Shown: piece after piece, positions 33,423-41,957 of the stretch | How the letters are laid out: each line of letters opens with the position of its first letter | Numbering within the stretch: the stretch's first letter is position 1 | NCBI GenBank assembly: GCA_963812795.1 | Contig: CAWEWG010000008.1 | Span: 1-64,000, forward strand | DNA: 64,000 bases | Direction of reading: 5' to 3' | Source: Hyphomicrobium_A sp963812795 | GTDB taxonomy: Bacteria; Pseudomonadota; Alphaproteobacteria; Rhizobiales; Hyphomicrobiaceae | The notes under the pieces: model-generated | Databases searched by the model: none | Told to the model about the DNA's origin: nothing | What the model saw: the letters and a program-made list of their open reading frames with translations, nothing else | Program-made: the position numbers and the translations under genes

Positions 33423-34520
33423 ATGGAACGCACCCGTATTCTTTGCCTTATCGGATCGCTATTGGCGATCTCCCAAGCCGCCGCAGCGGAGCCCGCCGTC
33501 ACGGCTCCAGCGCCCGCTGAGGTGAAGCGCAAGGCCGCGCCGCCGCCGTCTGCCACCCCTCCGGCTGCTGCGCAAAAGACCGCTGTGCCCGCCGCCAAGG
33601 GCAGCGAGAAAAAAGCCGCCGACAAGAAGGAAAAGAAGCCGAAGGTTCTGGCGCGTGATTTGTTCGGCAAGATGCCGACCGCGGCCGCGCTCGCGCCGCG
33701 CGCCCTCGGCTGGTACTCGAAGGGCTGCCTTGCCGGAGGCGTGCACCTCGCCGATACCGGACCCGACTGGCAGGCGATGCGGCTGTCGCGCAATCGCGCC
33801 TGGGGCCACCCCAAGCTCATCGCCCTGTTGAAGCGTTTCGCCACGGAAACGCGAAAGGATGGCTGGACCGGCTTGCTCGTCGGCGACATCTCGCAGCCAC
33901 GCGGCGGCCCGATGCTGACCGGACATGCGAGCCATCAGGTCGGGCTCGACGCCGACATCTGGCTGACGCCGATGCCGGACCGCGTGTTGACGCGGCAGGA
34001 GCGCGAGGAAATTCAGGCGACGTCGATGCTCGACAAGACGAGCCTCGCGGTAGATCCCAAGCTCTTCACCCCCGCGCACGTCGCGATCATCAAGCGCGCC
34101 GCCTCCTATCCGCAGGTCGAGCGCGTGTTCGTCAATCCGGCGATCAAGAAGGCGCTGTGTCAGGCTGCCGGCAAGGACCGCGCCTGGCTCGGCAAAGTGC
34201 GCCCGATCTGGGGGCACAACTATCACTTCCACATCCGCATAGGCTGTCCCAACGGCGGCTGCCAGGTGCAGCCCCCGGTCAAGGGCGACGACGGTTGCGG
34301 CAAGGAGGTCACCGACTGGCTGAAGACGATCGAGGCTTCGTTGAAGAAGCCGCAGCCAAAGCCGGGCGTGAAGATCATTCCCGACAGCGAGCGCCGCCAG
34401 GTCACCATGGAGCAGCTGCCGCCCGAGTGCAAAATCGTGCTCAACAGTCCCGGCACGAAGCCGGACACCAGCGACGAGGTCGCCTCATCGCCGGAGTCCA
34501 ACGCCAATACCAAGAAGTAA
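33423..34520 (+). CDS. mepA: Penicillin-insensitive murein endopeptidase MepA
   Basis: 365 aa, preceded by a GGGGAG site. Signal peptide, a Pro/Ala/Lys-rich linker of about 60 residues, then the LAS metallopeptidase domain that cleaves D-Ala-mDAP cross-links in periplasmic peptidoglycan. Zinc and catalytic positions appear in MLTGHASHQVGLDADIW and in WGHNYHFHIRIGCP. The linker makes it longer than the E. coli enzyme (about 270 aa). Convergent with msrA, ending on adjacent bases. Confidence 0.93.
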   Translation: MERTRILCLIGSLLAISQAAAAEPAVTAPAPAEVKRKAAPPPSATPPAAAQKTAVPAAKGSEKKAADKKEKKPKVLARDLFGKMPTAAALAPRALGWYSKGCLAGGVHLADTGPDWQAMRLSRNRAWGHPKLIALLKRFATETRKDGWTGLLVGDISQPRGGPMLTGHASHQVGLDADIWLTPMPDRVLTRQEREEIQATSMLDKTSLAVDPKLFTPAHVAIIKRAASYPQVERVFVNPAIKKALCQAAGKDRAWLGKVRPIWGHNYHFHIRIGCPNGGCQVQPPVKGDDGCGKEVTDWLKTIEASLKKPQPKPGVKIIPDSERRQVTMEQLPPECKIVLNSPGTKPDTSDEVASSPESNANTKK

Positions 34521-35177
34521 CTAGGCCGCGGCAACGCCCGTCGGCGTCGGGCAGGCGACGCCCGTGCCGCCGAGCCCGCAGTAGCCGTGCGGCACCTTCG
34601 CCAGATACTGCTGGTGATAGTCCTCGGCGAAGAAGAATTCGGGCGCGGGTAGGATCTCGGTGGTGATCTGCCCCAGGCCGTTCTGCGTCAGCGCCTTCTG
34701 GTACTCAGCCTTCGAGGCTTCCGCCGCGTCGCGCTGCGCCTCCGTGAACGTGTAAATGCCGGAGCGATATTGCGTGCCGACGTCGTTGCCCTGGCGCATG
34801 CCCTGCGTCGGGTCATGGCTCTCCCAGAACGTCTTCAGGAGCTGCTGATAGCTGATCTCCTTGGGATCGTAGACGACGAGCACGACCTCGTTGTGCCCGG
34901 TGCGTCCGGTGCACACTTCCTCATACGTGGCGTTGGGCGTCAGGCCGCCGGCATAGCCGACGGCAGTGATCCAGATGCCGGGGCCGAGGCTCCAGAACTT
35001 GCGCTCGGCGCCCCAGAAGCATCCGATTCCGAACATCGCCTTCTCGAGGCCGGCGGGATACGGCCCCTGCAGCGGCCGGGAGAAAAGTTCGTGCTCGGCG
35101 GCCGTCGGGATCGGCGTCGGCCGGCCCTTGAGTGCCGTCTCAGCGGTCGGCATCTCGACCTTCTTGCGAAATAGCAT
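34521..35177 (-). CDS. msrA: Peptide-methionine (S)-S-oxide reductase MsrA
   Basis: 218 aa from ATG 35177 (MLFRKKVEMPTA). Repairs oxidised methionine. The catalytic cysteine is in FGIGCFWGAERKFW, with YAGG, TGHNEVV and FWESHDPTQ nearby, and a C-terminal resolving-cysteine region HGYCGLGGTGVACP. The extended N-terminus (about 45 residues before the core) is usual in rhizobial MsrA. No EcfG-like site was found upstream. Confidence 0.95.
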   Translation of the reverse strand: MLFRKKVEMPTAETALKGRPTPIPTAAEHELFSRPLQGPYPAGLEKAMFGIGCFWGAERKFWSLGPGIWITAVGYAGGLTPNATYEEVCTGRTGHNEVVLVVYDPKEISYQQLLKTFWESHDPTQGMRQGNDVGTQYRSGIYTFTEAQRDAAEASKAEYQKALTQNGLGQITTEILPAPEFFFAEDYHQQYLAKVPHGYCGLGGTGVACPTPTGVAAA

Positions 35178-35311
35178 TGGTTCACCCCGGGGTTTGATGG
35201 TGACTGGTCCTGATATAGTCTTTCCGCCGCCGCCACGGCAGTGTCCTAGGGTCATGTTATCGTGATGTTATCCGGGTATGGCGGGATGTAACGTTTAAGG
35301 GGGGAAGCGCG

Positions 35312-36223
35312 ATGGACGTTGCAGCGATGGGGCAGTCGCCATTGCCGATTCAGCTCGCCCGCCCCGCCCCCACAACGGCACCGCCTCCCGCCTCCAGCCG
35401 CGAGCGCACGGTTTACGCCGCCGGCGGCGGGCGCAAGTTCGCCTTCTCCTTCATCTTCCTGATCCTGCTGCCGTTCTTCATCAGCCTGCCGCCGATGCTG
35501 TTCTGGCGCATCTCGCAGGGCCATTGGCAGGGCACCCTCGGTCTCGTCGTGCTGGCCATCGGCTTCACCTTCATCATGTTCCTGTTGTTCATCGAGGTGA
35601 TGCACTCGCTGATGACGCGCGTCGAACTCGGTGGCACGTCGGTGAAAATGACGCTGCCGTCCGGGCGCGGGCCGACGCCCATCGTCCGCTATCGCACTCA
35701 CGACATCCCGTACGACCAGATCAAGGCGGTCGAGACGCGGCGCGAGATCTACGGCGGGTCGGTCGCCCCGGTTCTGCTGCAGGGCGCCCGCCTCGTCCTC
35801 AAGGACGACAGCGCCGTGAAGCTCGGCTACGTCAGCGAGGCCAATAGCGACCCGTGCTTCCCGTATCCGGAGATCGCGCAGCAGATCGCCGAGCGCGCCG
35901 GCCTGCAGGTCGAGCACAAGGGCAACGTGCGCCGCTCTCTGCAGAAGAAGTACTTCGGTCTCAAGAAGGAGTTTCTCGCCGAAGCCGCGGGCGAGGTTCC
36001 CGAGGCGGAGATCGACGCGCTCAACAAGAGCCACCGCAAGTGGGTGATGCGCATCATCAGCCTGCTCATCGGTTTGGTCGTGCTTGGCATCGCGCTCGAC
36101 ATCGCCTACCCGCCGAGCAGTGGCCTGCCGCCGGCGCTGACCAGCATCACCAAGTCGATCATGGGGGCAAGCACGGCGACAACGACGCCCGCTCAGAAGA
36201 CCCCGGCACCGAAGAAGAAATAG
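35312..36223 (+). CDS. Membrane protein of unknown function
   Basis: 303 aa. Three membrane helices: two near the N-terminus (FSFIFLILLPFFISLPPMLF, GLVVLAIGFTFIMFLLFI) and one near the C-terminus (IISLLIGLVVLGIALDIAY). Between them a cytoplasmic domain of about 150 residues contains a PH-like stretch (YDQIKAVETRREIYGG, ARLVLKDDSAVKLGYV), suggesting a bacterial PH/bPH-type module. Pro-rich N-terminus and a Thr/Pro/Lys tail. Good coding character and a GGGGGGAAG site before the ATG. I cannot assign a family name. Confidence 0.7.
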   Translation: MDVAAMGQSPLPIQLARPAPTTAPPPASSRERTVYAAGGGRKFAFSFIFLILLPFFISLPPMLFWRISQGHWQGTLGLVVLAIGFTFIMFLLFIEVMHSLMTRVELGGTSVKMTLPSGRGPTPIVRYRTHDIPYDQIKAVETRREIYGGSVAPVLLQGARLVLKDDSAVKLGYVSEANSDPCFPYPEIAQQIAERAGLQVEHKGNVRRSLQKKYFGLKKEFLAEAAGEVPEAEIDALNKSHRKWVMRIISLLIGLVVLGIALDIAYPPSSGLPPALTSITKSIMGASTATTTPAQKTPAPKKK

Positions 36224-36227
36224 CGGC

Positions 36228-36542
36228 CTAGTTGACGTGCACCTTGAGCTGCGCGCGGCGGCGACCGAAGTAGCCGCAGACGACGGCGAGGCAGCCGAAC
36301 AGGATCGACATCGGCGCGCTGAGCACGCTGAGGATCACCGGATTCCACACCCACGGGAAGGTCAATTCCGAGATCTGCGTGCGCGTCGCCAGCAGCGACG
36401 CTGGCGCCAGCTCGGTCCAATAGCCGATGACGCTGTGCGCCGTGAAAGGCCCGGTGCCGCTAAGCGCGGGCGTCGCGTCGGCGACGAGCGCGACGATGGC
36501 GATGAGCGCGAAAAGGCTGGCGAGAAAGCGCAGGCTGGCCAC
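36228..36542 (-). CDS. Small membrane protein of unknown function
   Basis: 104 aa, starting at GTG 36542 with a strong GGAGGA seven bases upstream, which decides the start. Begins with a hydrophobic helix (LRFLASLFALIAIVALVAD) and ends with another (VILSVLSAPMSILFGCLAVV) plus a basic GRRRAQ tail; the middle segment carries ATRTQISELTFPWVWNPV. Similar small two-helix proteins of unknown role accompany many rhizobial metabolic genes; the adjacent methylmalonyl-CoA mutase gene ends 45 bases upstream on the same strand. Confidence 0.72.
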   Translation of the reverse strand: MASLRFLASLFALIAIVALVADATPALSGTGPFTAHSVIGYWTELAPASLLATRTQISELTFPWVWNPVILSVLSAPMSILFGCLAVVCGYFGRRRAQLKVHVN

Positions 36543-36586
36543 GGGCGTTCCTCCGATACGGGTCCAAACGCACGAATACGCGGAGT

Positions 36587-38478
36587 TTAGCTCTGCGCCA
36601 ACGCCTTGTGCAGCCCTTCCAGCGTGGCGACTGCGTCCTGCCCGGCAAACAGGAAGCCGTCGACGCCGGCAGCGCGCAGCGCCTGCTCGGCATCGCCCGG
36701 CCGGCCGGCGAGCAGCACGCGCGTGGCCCCCGCCCGCTTCAATGCTTTCGCCGCGGCTTCCGCGTCGCGGGCATAGACCTCGTCGGACGAGCATATGCAG
36801 GCGATCTTGGCGCCGGAGGCCTTGAAGGCGGCGGCGGCATCGTCTGCGTTCTTGTACCCGTCGCTGGTCAGGCCCTCGATGCCGCCGGCGGCGAGGAAGT
36901 TCCACATCCACTGCGAGCGGCGGTTGTGCTCGGCGATCTCGCCGAGGTTGGCCATGAAGATGCGCTTGCGCTGTGCCGGTCCTCAAGAGGAACGCGTCGC
37001 CCGCATCGCGCAGCTTCTCGAACGCTTCGCCGAGGCGGTGCGGCGTCAATGCGCGCACCGCGGCCTTGCCGACAGGTGCCGGCTCCGCATAGGGCGTGAC
37101 CTTGACGCCGTCGTCACCGAGGAACGGAAACACCGATACGCCCGTCAGCTCGACGCGGCCGGTAGCGATGCTCTTGGCGCGCGTCTCGGCCACCTTGGCG
37201 ATGTCGTCCTGCAACCCTCCTGACGACAGCGCGGCGACGATGCCGCCTTCGGCCTCTATATCCTGGAAGAGCGTCCAAGCTCTTTGGGCAAGTTCGTCGG
37301 AGAGCTTTTCGACGTACCAGGAACCGCCGATCGGATCGACGACGCGGCCCAGCTGCGATTCTTCCTGCAGCACGAGCTGCGTATTGCGGGCCACACGCCG
37401 GGCGAAACGATCCGGCAGGCCGAGCGCCCAGGTGTAGGGAAGCACCGTGATGGCGTCGGCGCCGCCGAACGTTGCCGCGGCGCAGGCCGCCGTCGTGCGT
37501 AGCATGTTGGTCCACGGGTCGCGCTTGGCCATCATGCGCGCCGAGCTGACAGCCGTGATGTGCATGGAGGCGGGAGAGGCGCCGCTCGCCTCGGCGATGC
37601 GAGCGATGATGCGTGCGCGCGGCGCGCACCTTGGCAGCATTTGGGAACAGGTCGGTGTCGACCGACAGCGCGAAGGCGATGGAGGGCAACGCGTCCTTGG
37701 GGGGAACGCCCGCCGCCTCGAAGGCACGCAGATAGGCAACGAGGGTGGCGGCGAGGTAAGAGAGCTCCTGGGCTTCGCTGGCGCCGGCCTCGTGCGGCAC
37801 GGTCGCATCGACCAGAACGCTCGATAGGCGCCGCTCGCTGCGGCGCGCTGCGCCGGCAAACGCTACCGTCTCGGCCAACGCCTTGTCGATGGGCGCCCAG
37901 GTGGCGCCGAAGCGGGCCAGCGTGCCGAGCGGGTCGATGTTCAGCCGCGAGGTGGCGGTGCCACCGGGCTCCGGCTTCAATGCCGTCAGCGCCTCGAGGT
38001 AGTGCCGTGCCGCCGCCAGGCCATGCACGCCGCCGGCGAGCTGGATCGGCGCATAGTCGACGAAGACGCCCGGCAGCGTCGCCGCCGCGTCATCGACGCT
38101 GGCGATCTTGATACCGTTCTGCCCCGGACCAGCGATCTGCAGCACGACGCCGTTGGCGCCGCCTTCCAGCTCATCGAGGATGACCTTGTTGGCGGCAACA
38201 GGATCGGCTTCGACGACGCGCTGATGGATCTGCCAGCCGAGACCCTGCACGTCGGCATGCGTGCCGCGCGTGAACGGCGCCTTCCCCGGCACCGCCGCTT
38301 CGGCGCCCGGCAGCGTGTCGGCGCGCGCATAAAGCGGCTCGATGCGCAGACCGTCAGCCGTCTTGGCCACCAGCTTCTTGTCGAAATCGCCACCCTTCAA
38401 AGCCTTGTCGACGAGCAGACGCCACTTTTCATAGGTGGCGGGTACGAAGTCGGAGGCGAGCGGGGTCGTGTCGGTCAT
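36587..38478 (-). pseudogene. mutA: Methylmalonyl-CoA mutase small (beta) subunit, two frame breaks
   Basis: From ATG 38478 (MTDTTPLASDFVPATYEKW) the protein reads normally to PNAAKVRAAR, then one extra base near 37614 shifts the RIIARIAEASGASPASMHI block to a second frame, which continues to DAFLLRTGTAQ; a further extra base near 36966-36972 shifts the MANLGEIAEHNRRSQWMW part. Removing both yields a full-length small subunit with degenerate B12-domain end (VLLAGRPGDAEQAL). It supports the catalytic MutB in converting methylmalonyl-CoA to succinyl-CoA. No mutB lies adjacent, which is unusual. Both breaks are single-base insertions, probably assembly error. Confidence 0.85.
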
Positions 38479-38731
38479 GTCGCGAAGGTCCGGTCTCGGC
38501 GCAGTAAGCTGTCCCACTCTATAGGCATTTCGCGAGCCGATGCGCACGCCGAAAGCGAACCTGCGCTAAAGCCGCGTCGCTTCGGCGCGCCCGCCAATGC
38601 GTACTTTAGAGGCGAAACACTTTTCTCCACCTCCGCCATGCAACCGATGTTTGCAAGGGGTATCCTCCCATGCCATGAGCGAACGGCGGTCTAGCCCCCG
38701 AGTTGGGCGCCGCTTTTGACCGGAGACCATC

Positions 38732-40222
38732 ATGAGCCAAGCGGTGCTGCAGGACGGCAAGATCTTCCTCGGTAAGAGCGTCAAGCCCGAATACCTCGAT
38801 CTCAGCCTGGCGAACCGGCATGGCCTCATCACCGGCGCCACGGGCACCGGCAAGACCGTGACGCTGCAGGTGCTCGCGGAGGGTTTTTCACGTGCCGGCG
38901 TTCCGGTGTTCGCCGCCGACATCAAAGGCGACCTGTCGGGCATCGCCGAGGTGGGCGAGCCGAAGGACTTTCTGTTGAAGCGTGCGGCTGAGGTGGGCCT
39001 CGAAAACTACAAGGGCGCCGCTTCGCCGGTGGTGCTGTGGGACGTGTTCGGCGCTGGCGGCCATCCGATCCGCGCCACCGTCGAGGACATGGGGCCGCTG
39101 CTCTTATCGCGCATGCTGGAGCTCAACGACGTGCAGGAGGGCGTGCTCAATATCGCCTTCCGCGTCGCCTCCGAAGAGAAGCTGCCGCTCATCAATCTCG
39201 GCGACCTGCGCGCCATCATCAACAACGTGGCTTCGCGCGCCAAGGAGCTGACCACCAAGTACGGCAACGTGGCGATAACGTCGGTGGGTGCCATCCAACG
39301 CCGCCTGCTGGTGCTCGACGAGCAGGGCGCCAACCACTTCTTCGGCGAGCCGGCGCTCGACATCTGGGATTTCATCCGCACCGCGCCGGACGGCCGCGGC
39401 GTCGTCAACATCTTGTCGGCCGAAAACCTGATGGAGAAGCCGCGCCTCTACGCGACTTTCCTTTTGTGGATGCTAACCAAGCTGTGGCAGACGCTGCCCG
39501 AGGTCGGCGACCAGCCAAAGCCCAAGCTCGTTTTCTTTTTCGATGAAGCGCATCTGTTGTTCGACGACGCGCCGAAGGCACTCATGGACCGCATCGAGCA
39601 GATCGCACGCTTGGTGCGCTCCAAGGGCGTCGGCGTCTACTTCATCACACAGAACCCCATGGACGTGCCGAACTCGGTGTCGGCGCAGCTCGGCAATCGC
39701 GTGCAGCATGCCCTGCGCGCCTTCACCCCGCAGGAGCAGCGCGCGGTGAAGGCTGCCGCCGAAACGTTCCGGCGCAACCCCGAGCTCGATACCGAGCGCG
39801 TCATCCTCGAGTTGAAGGTCGGCGAGGCGCTGGTGTCGATGCTGGAGAACAAGGGCGAGCCGTCGGTCGTGCAGCGCACGCTCATCCGTCCACCCGAGGG
39901 GCGTATCGGGCCGATTACCGATGCGGAACGGCGCAGCATCATCGCCGCGAGCCCGTTCGACGGCAAATACGAGACGGTGAAAAACCGCGAAAGTGCCGAG
40001 GAGATGTTGGCGCAGCGCGGGTCGCAGGCAGCCGCAGCGAAAGAGGAGGCTTCCGCCGGCGGCAGTTGGACCGACGTGATATTCGGCGGCAGCAAAGGCC
40101 CGACCGGGCGTCACCGCCAGGGTATGGGGGAAATGATCGGCCGCGAAATGCAGCGGTCGATCTCGCGCAGCATCGTCTCCATGATCAAGGGCATCATCAT
40201 GAAGAGCATTCGCGGGCGCTAA
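38732..40222 (+). CDS. HerA-like ATPase (DUF853 family)
   Basis: 496 aa. A hexameric FtsK/HerA-type ATPase with Walker A GATGTGKT (about residues 35-42), Walker B LVFFFDEAHLL and a sensor segment ITQNPMDVPNSV; the arginine-finger region is GNRVQHALRAFTPQEQ. It belongs to the stand-alone DUF853 group (E. coli YjgR-like), not to the HerA-NurA repair or HerA-SIR2/DUF4297 defence modules, because no nuclease partner flanks it. The C-terminus is a charged hydrophobic helix (SIVSMIKGIIMKSIRGR). GGAG precedes the ATG. Confidence 0.9.
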   Translation: MSQAVLQDGKIFLGKSVKPEYLDLSLANRHGLITGATGTGKTVTLQVLAEGFSRAGVPVFAADIKGDLSGIAEVGEPKDFLLKRAAEVGLENYKGAASPVVLWDVFGAGGHPIRATVEDMGPLLLSRMLELNDVQEGVLNIAFRVASEEKLPLINLGDLRAIINNVASRAKELTTKYGNVAITSVGAIQRRLLVLDEQGANHFFGEPALDIWDFIRTAPDGRGVVNILSAENLMEKPRLYATFLLWMLTKLWQTLPEVGDQPKPKLVFFFDEAHLLFDDAPKALMDRIEQIARLVRSKGVGVYFITQNPMDVPNSVSAQLGNRVQHALRAFTPQEQRAVKAAAETFRRNPELDTERVILELKVGEALVSMLENKGEPSVVQRTLIRPPEGRIGPITDAERRSIIAASPFDGKYETVKNRESAEEMLAQRGSQAAAAKEEASAGGSWTDVIFGGSKGPTGRHRQGMGEMIGREMQRSISRSIVSMIKGIIMKSIRGR

Positions 40223-40245
40223 GCCGCAACGGCGTCATGCAAAGT

Positions 40246-40277
40246 AAAACGGCGCTGCCCTAGGGCAGCGCCGTTTT
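40246..40277. terminator. Bidirectional terminator between the HerA-like gene and sodB
   Basis: Perfect self-complementary sequence AAAACGGCGCTGCCC / GGGCAGCGCCGTTTT around a central TA (40246-40277), with A-run and T-run on either side, so it can stop transcription arriving from both convergent genes. Confidence 0.92.
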
Positions 40278-40304
40278 TGTATCGAGCAATGGAGAAAGGG
40301 GAGA

Positions 40305-40904
40305 TTACGCGGCTTTGCTGGCCATCTCCTCGACGTGCTCCCAATTGATCAGATTGTCGAACCAGGCCTCGAGATACTTCGGGCGCGCGTTGCGATAGTC
40401 GATGTAATAGCTGTGCTCCCACACATCGACGCCGAGGATCGGCGAAGCGCCGTGCATCAGCGGGTTCTCGCCGTTGGGCGTCTTCATGAGAGCCAGCTTG
40501 CCGTCCTTGATGACGAGCCACGACCAGCCCGAGCCGAATTGCGTCTTGCCGTTCTCGATGAATTCGCCGCGCACCTTGTCGAAACCGCCGTAGCCGTCGA
40601 CCAGCTTTTGCACGGTGCCGGGCAGCTTGTTGCCGCCGCCGCCCTTCTTCATCCACTGCCAGAAATGGTTGTGATTGTAGTCCTGACCGACGTTGTTGAT
40701 GATCGGCTGCGCTTTGTCGGCGTACGCCAGCTTGCAGATCTCCTCGAGGCTTTTGCCTTCGTACTTGCTGCCGGGGATCAGCTTGTTGGCCATGTCGACG
40801 TAGGCCTGATGATGCTTGTCGTGGTGATATTGGAGCGTTTCGGCCGACATGTAGGGCGCGAGTGCGTCGTACGCATAGGGAAGCGGCGGGAGCTGGAATG
40901 TCAT
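40305..40904 (-). CDS. sodB: Superoxide dismutase (Fe/Mn type)
   Basis: 199 aa. Dismutes superoxide in the cytoplasm. Metal ligands are in YHHDKHHQAYVD, NHFWQWM and the DVWEHSYY block; the FGSGWSWLV and GASPILGVD patterns favour an iron-type or cambialistic enzyme. ATG 40904 (MTFQLPPLPYAYDAL) matches other family starts. Transcription probably begins at the EcfG-like promoter 80-100 bases upstream. Confidence 0.95.
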   Translation of the reverse strand: MTFQLPPLPYAYDALAPYMSAETLQYHHDKHHQAYVDMANKLIPGSKYEGKSLEEICKLAYADKAQPIINNVGQDYNHNHFWQWMKKGGGGNKLPGTVQKLVDGYGGFDKVRGEFIENGKTQFGSGWSWLVIKDGKLALMKTPNGENPLMHGASPILGVDVWEHSYYIDYRNARPKYLEAWFDNLINWEHVEEMASKAA

Positions 40905-40982
40905 GATCTCAGGCCTCCGAGATAGGTGCTTGGCGGGGGATGATTTGCGGCGGGAACGTACCGGCTCGCATACACGATGGCA

Positions 40983-41007
40983 AACGCCACCTTGCCGGGG
41001 CGGTTCC
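40983..41007 (-). promoter_or_regulatory. EcfG-like promoter of sodB
   Basis: Read on the minus strand: GGAAC at 41007-41003, 16 bases, CGTT at 40986-40983. Full consensus match, giving a leader of about 70 nt before the sodB ATG. Confidence 0.68.
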
Positions 41008-41056
41008 ACGCACGATCAAGGCCGTGAGCGGCAAATAAAATTTGCAAAATGAAAGT

Positions 41057-41088
41057 GGGGGCGCAGCGACCCTGAACGCTGCGCCCCC
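41057..41088 (-). terminator. Orphan terminator-like hairpin upstream of sodB
   Basis: GGGGGCGCAGCG (41057-41068) pairs perfectly with CGCTGCGCCCCC (41077-41088) around an 8-base loop. On the minus strand the stem is followed by an interrupted T-rich stretch (ACTTTCATTTTG). No annotated gene ends here on either strand. Confidence 0.45.
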
Positions 41089-41456
41089 GTGGATCACTCC
41101 GGGGAAGATGGGAGTTCAGGGTTGGCGTGACCCTATCGCCTGCCGCCTGAACGCCGGCTGAACGAGGAAAGGGATTGCGCCCGGGGCCTTCCGCGCGCGC
41201 GTTTGCCCGGATGTGGAAGTCTCTATTTCGGGGGCCATCGAGAGAAATGGAAACTCTCTCCGATCAATTGGCCGATGCCCAGGTCAAGCTCTAATGCGCG
41301 CCATGGTTGCACTGATAGAGGGGCTAGCGCATGTTTTCTTGGCGATGTTTATTTAGCTCGACTTGACAAATGCAAGGCGAAAAGTAATCCAAGCTCGTCT
41401 ACGAGTGGCAATTGGCAAATTGCCTTGTGAGTTGCGGATTAAAGGAAGGAATGCTG

Positions 41457-41768
41457 ATGGCCACCCCAAACGTCGATAAGATGTCTCTGAAAGATCTGCT
41501 AGAACTCGAAGCCAAGGTCCAGAAAGCCATTAATGCGGCGCGTGACCGTGAGCGGTCGGAGGTGAAGCAGGCGTTGGCGCAGTTGGCCGAAAAGCGCGGC
41601 TTTTCCGTCAACGAGTTGTTCGGTGGCCGGGGGCGCGGCAAGTCGAGTGCCGCCAAATTCGTTAATCCAGACAACAAATCGGAGACCTGGACCGGGCGCG
41701 GCCGTAAGCCGAACTGGCTGGTGGCAAAGCTTGCCAAAGGCTCCAAGATCACCGACTTCGCCATTTAA
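41457..41768 (+). CDS. H-NS histone-like nucleoid protein
   Basis: 103 aa. N-terminal coiled-coil oligomerisation segment (SLKDLLELEAKVQKAINAARDRE), linker, and the C-terminal AT-hook-like DNA-binding motif TWTGRGRKPNWL, the hallmark of the H-NS family. It would bridge AT-rich DNA and silence foreign genes. Start at ATG 41457, seven bases after GGAAGGA; an ATG at 41451 sits too close to that site. Confidence 0.9.
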   Translation: MATPNVDKMSLKDLLELEAKVQKAINAARDRERSEVKQALAQLAEKRGFSVNELFGGRGRGKSSAAKFVNPDNKSETWTGRGRKPNWLVAKLAKGSKITDFAI

Positions 41769-41810
41769 AGCGGGCGGCTTCACACCGCTCGCGGCGTAGA
41801 AAAATGGCCA

Positions 41811-41846
41811 CCAAGCCCCATTGCGCGAAAGCGCAGTGGGCCTTGG
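41811..41846. repeat. Long GNRA-loop hairpin after the H-NS-like gene
   Basis: CCAAGCCCCATTGCGC (41811-41826) pairs with GCGCAGTGGGCCTTGG (41831-41846) around a GAAA tetraloop closed by C-G, with one mismatch and one G-T pair. No T-run follows on the plus strand, so it is a weak intrinsic terminator or a 3' RNA stabiliser. Confidence 0.5.
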
Positions 41847-41901
41847 CTTAACAACGGCTTGGCGAAACTCAAGTTGCCGCCCGCCGACAACGTGCTCTCC
41901 G

Positions 41902-41927
41902 GGAACGCCCTGCGTCGCTGATCCGTT
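41902..41927 (+). promoter_or_regulatory. EcfG-like promoter of the PfpI-family gene
   Basis: GGAAC at 41902-41906, 17 bases, CGTT at 41924-41927, 30 bases before ATG 41958. Full consensus match. Confidence 0.68.
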
Positions 41928-41957
41928 ACAAGGTTCGGCGAATAAGGGAGAGCGCAA

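Larger units (their letters stand above)
40905..41456. other. 552-base intergenic region upstream of sodB and the H-NS-like gene
   Basis: Divergent control region. It contains the EcfG-like sodB promoter (40983-41007), a perfect 12-bp GC-rich hairpin (41057-41088), and about 370 bases with no convincing ORF. A 15-codon frame starting METLSDQLADAQVKL at about 41247 has a purine-rich site before it, but nothing identifies it as a gene. A small RNA is possible; see findings. Confidence 0.5.

Noticed and set aside
38732..40222. HerA-like ATPase as part of a defence system
   Set aside because: No NurA, SIR2, DUF4297 or other nuclease gene is adjacent; the protein matches the stand-alone DUF853 group.
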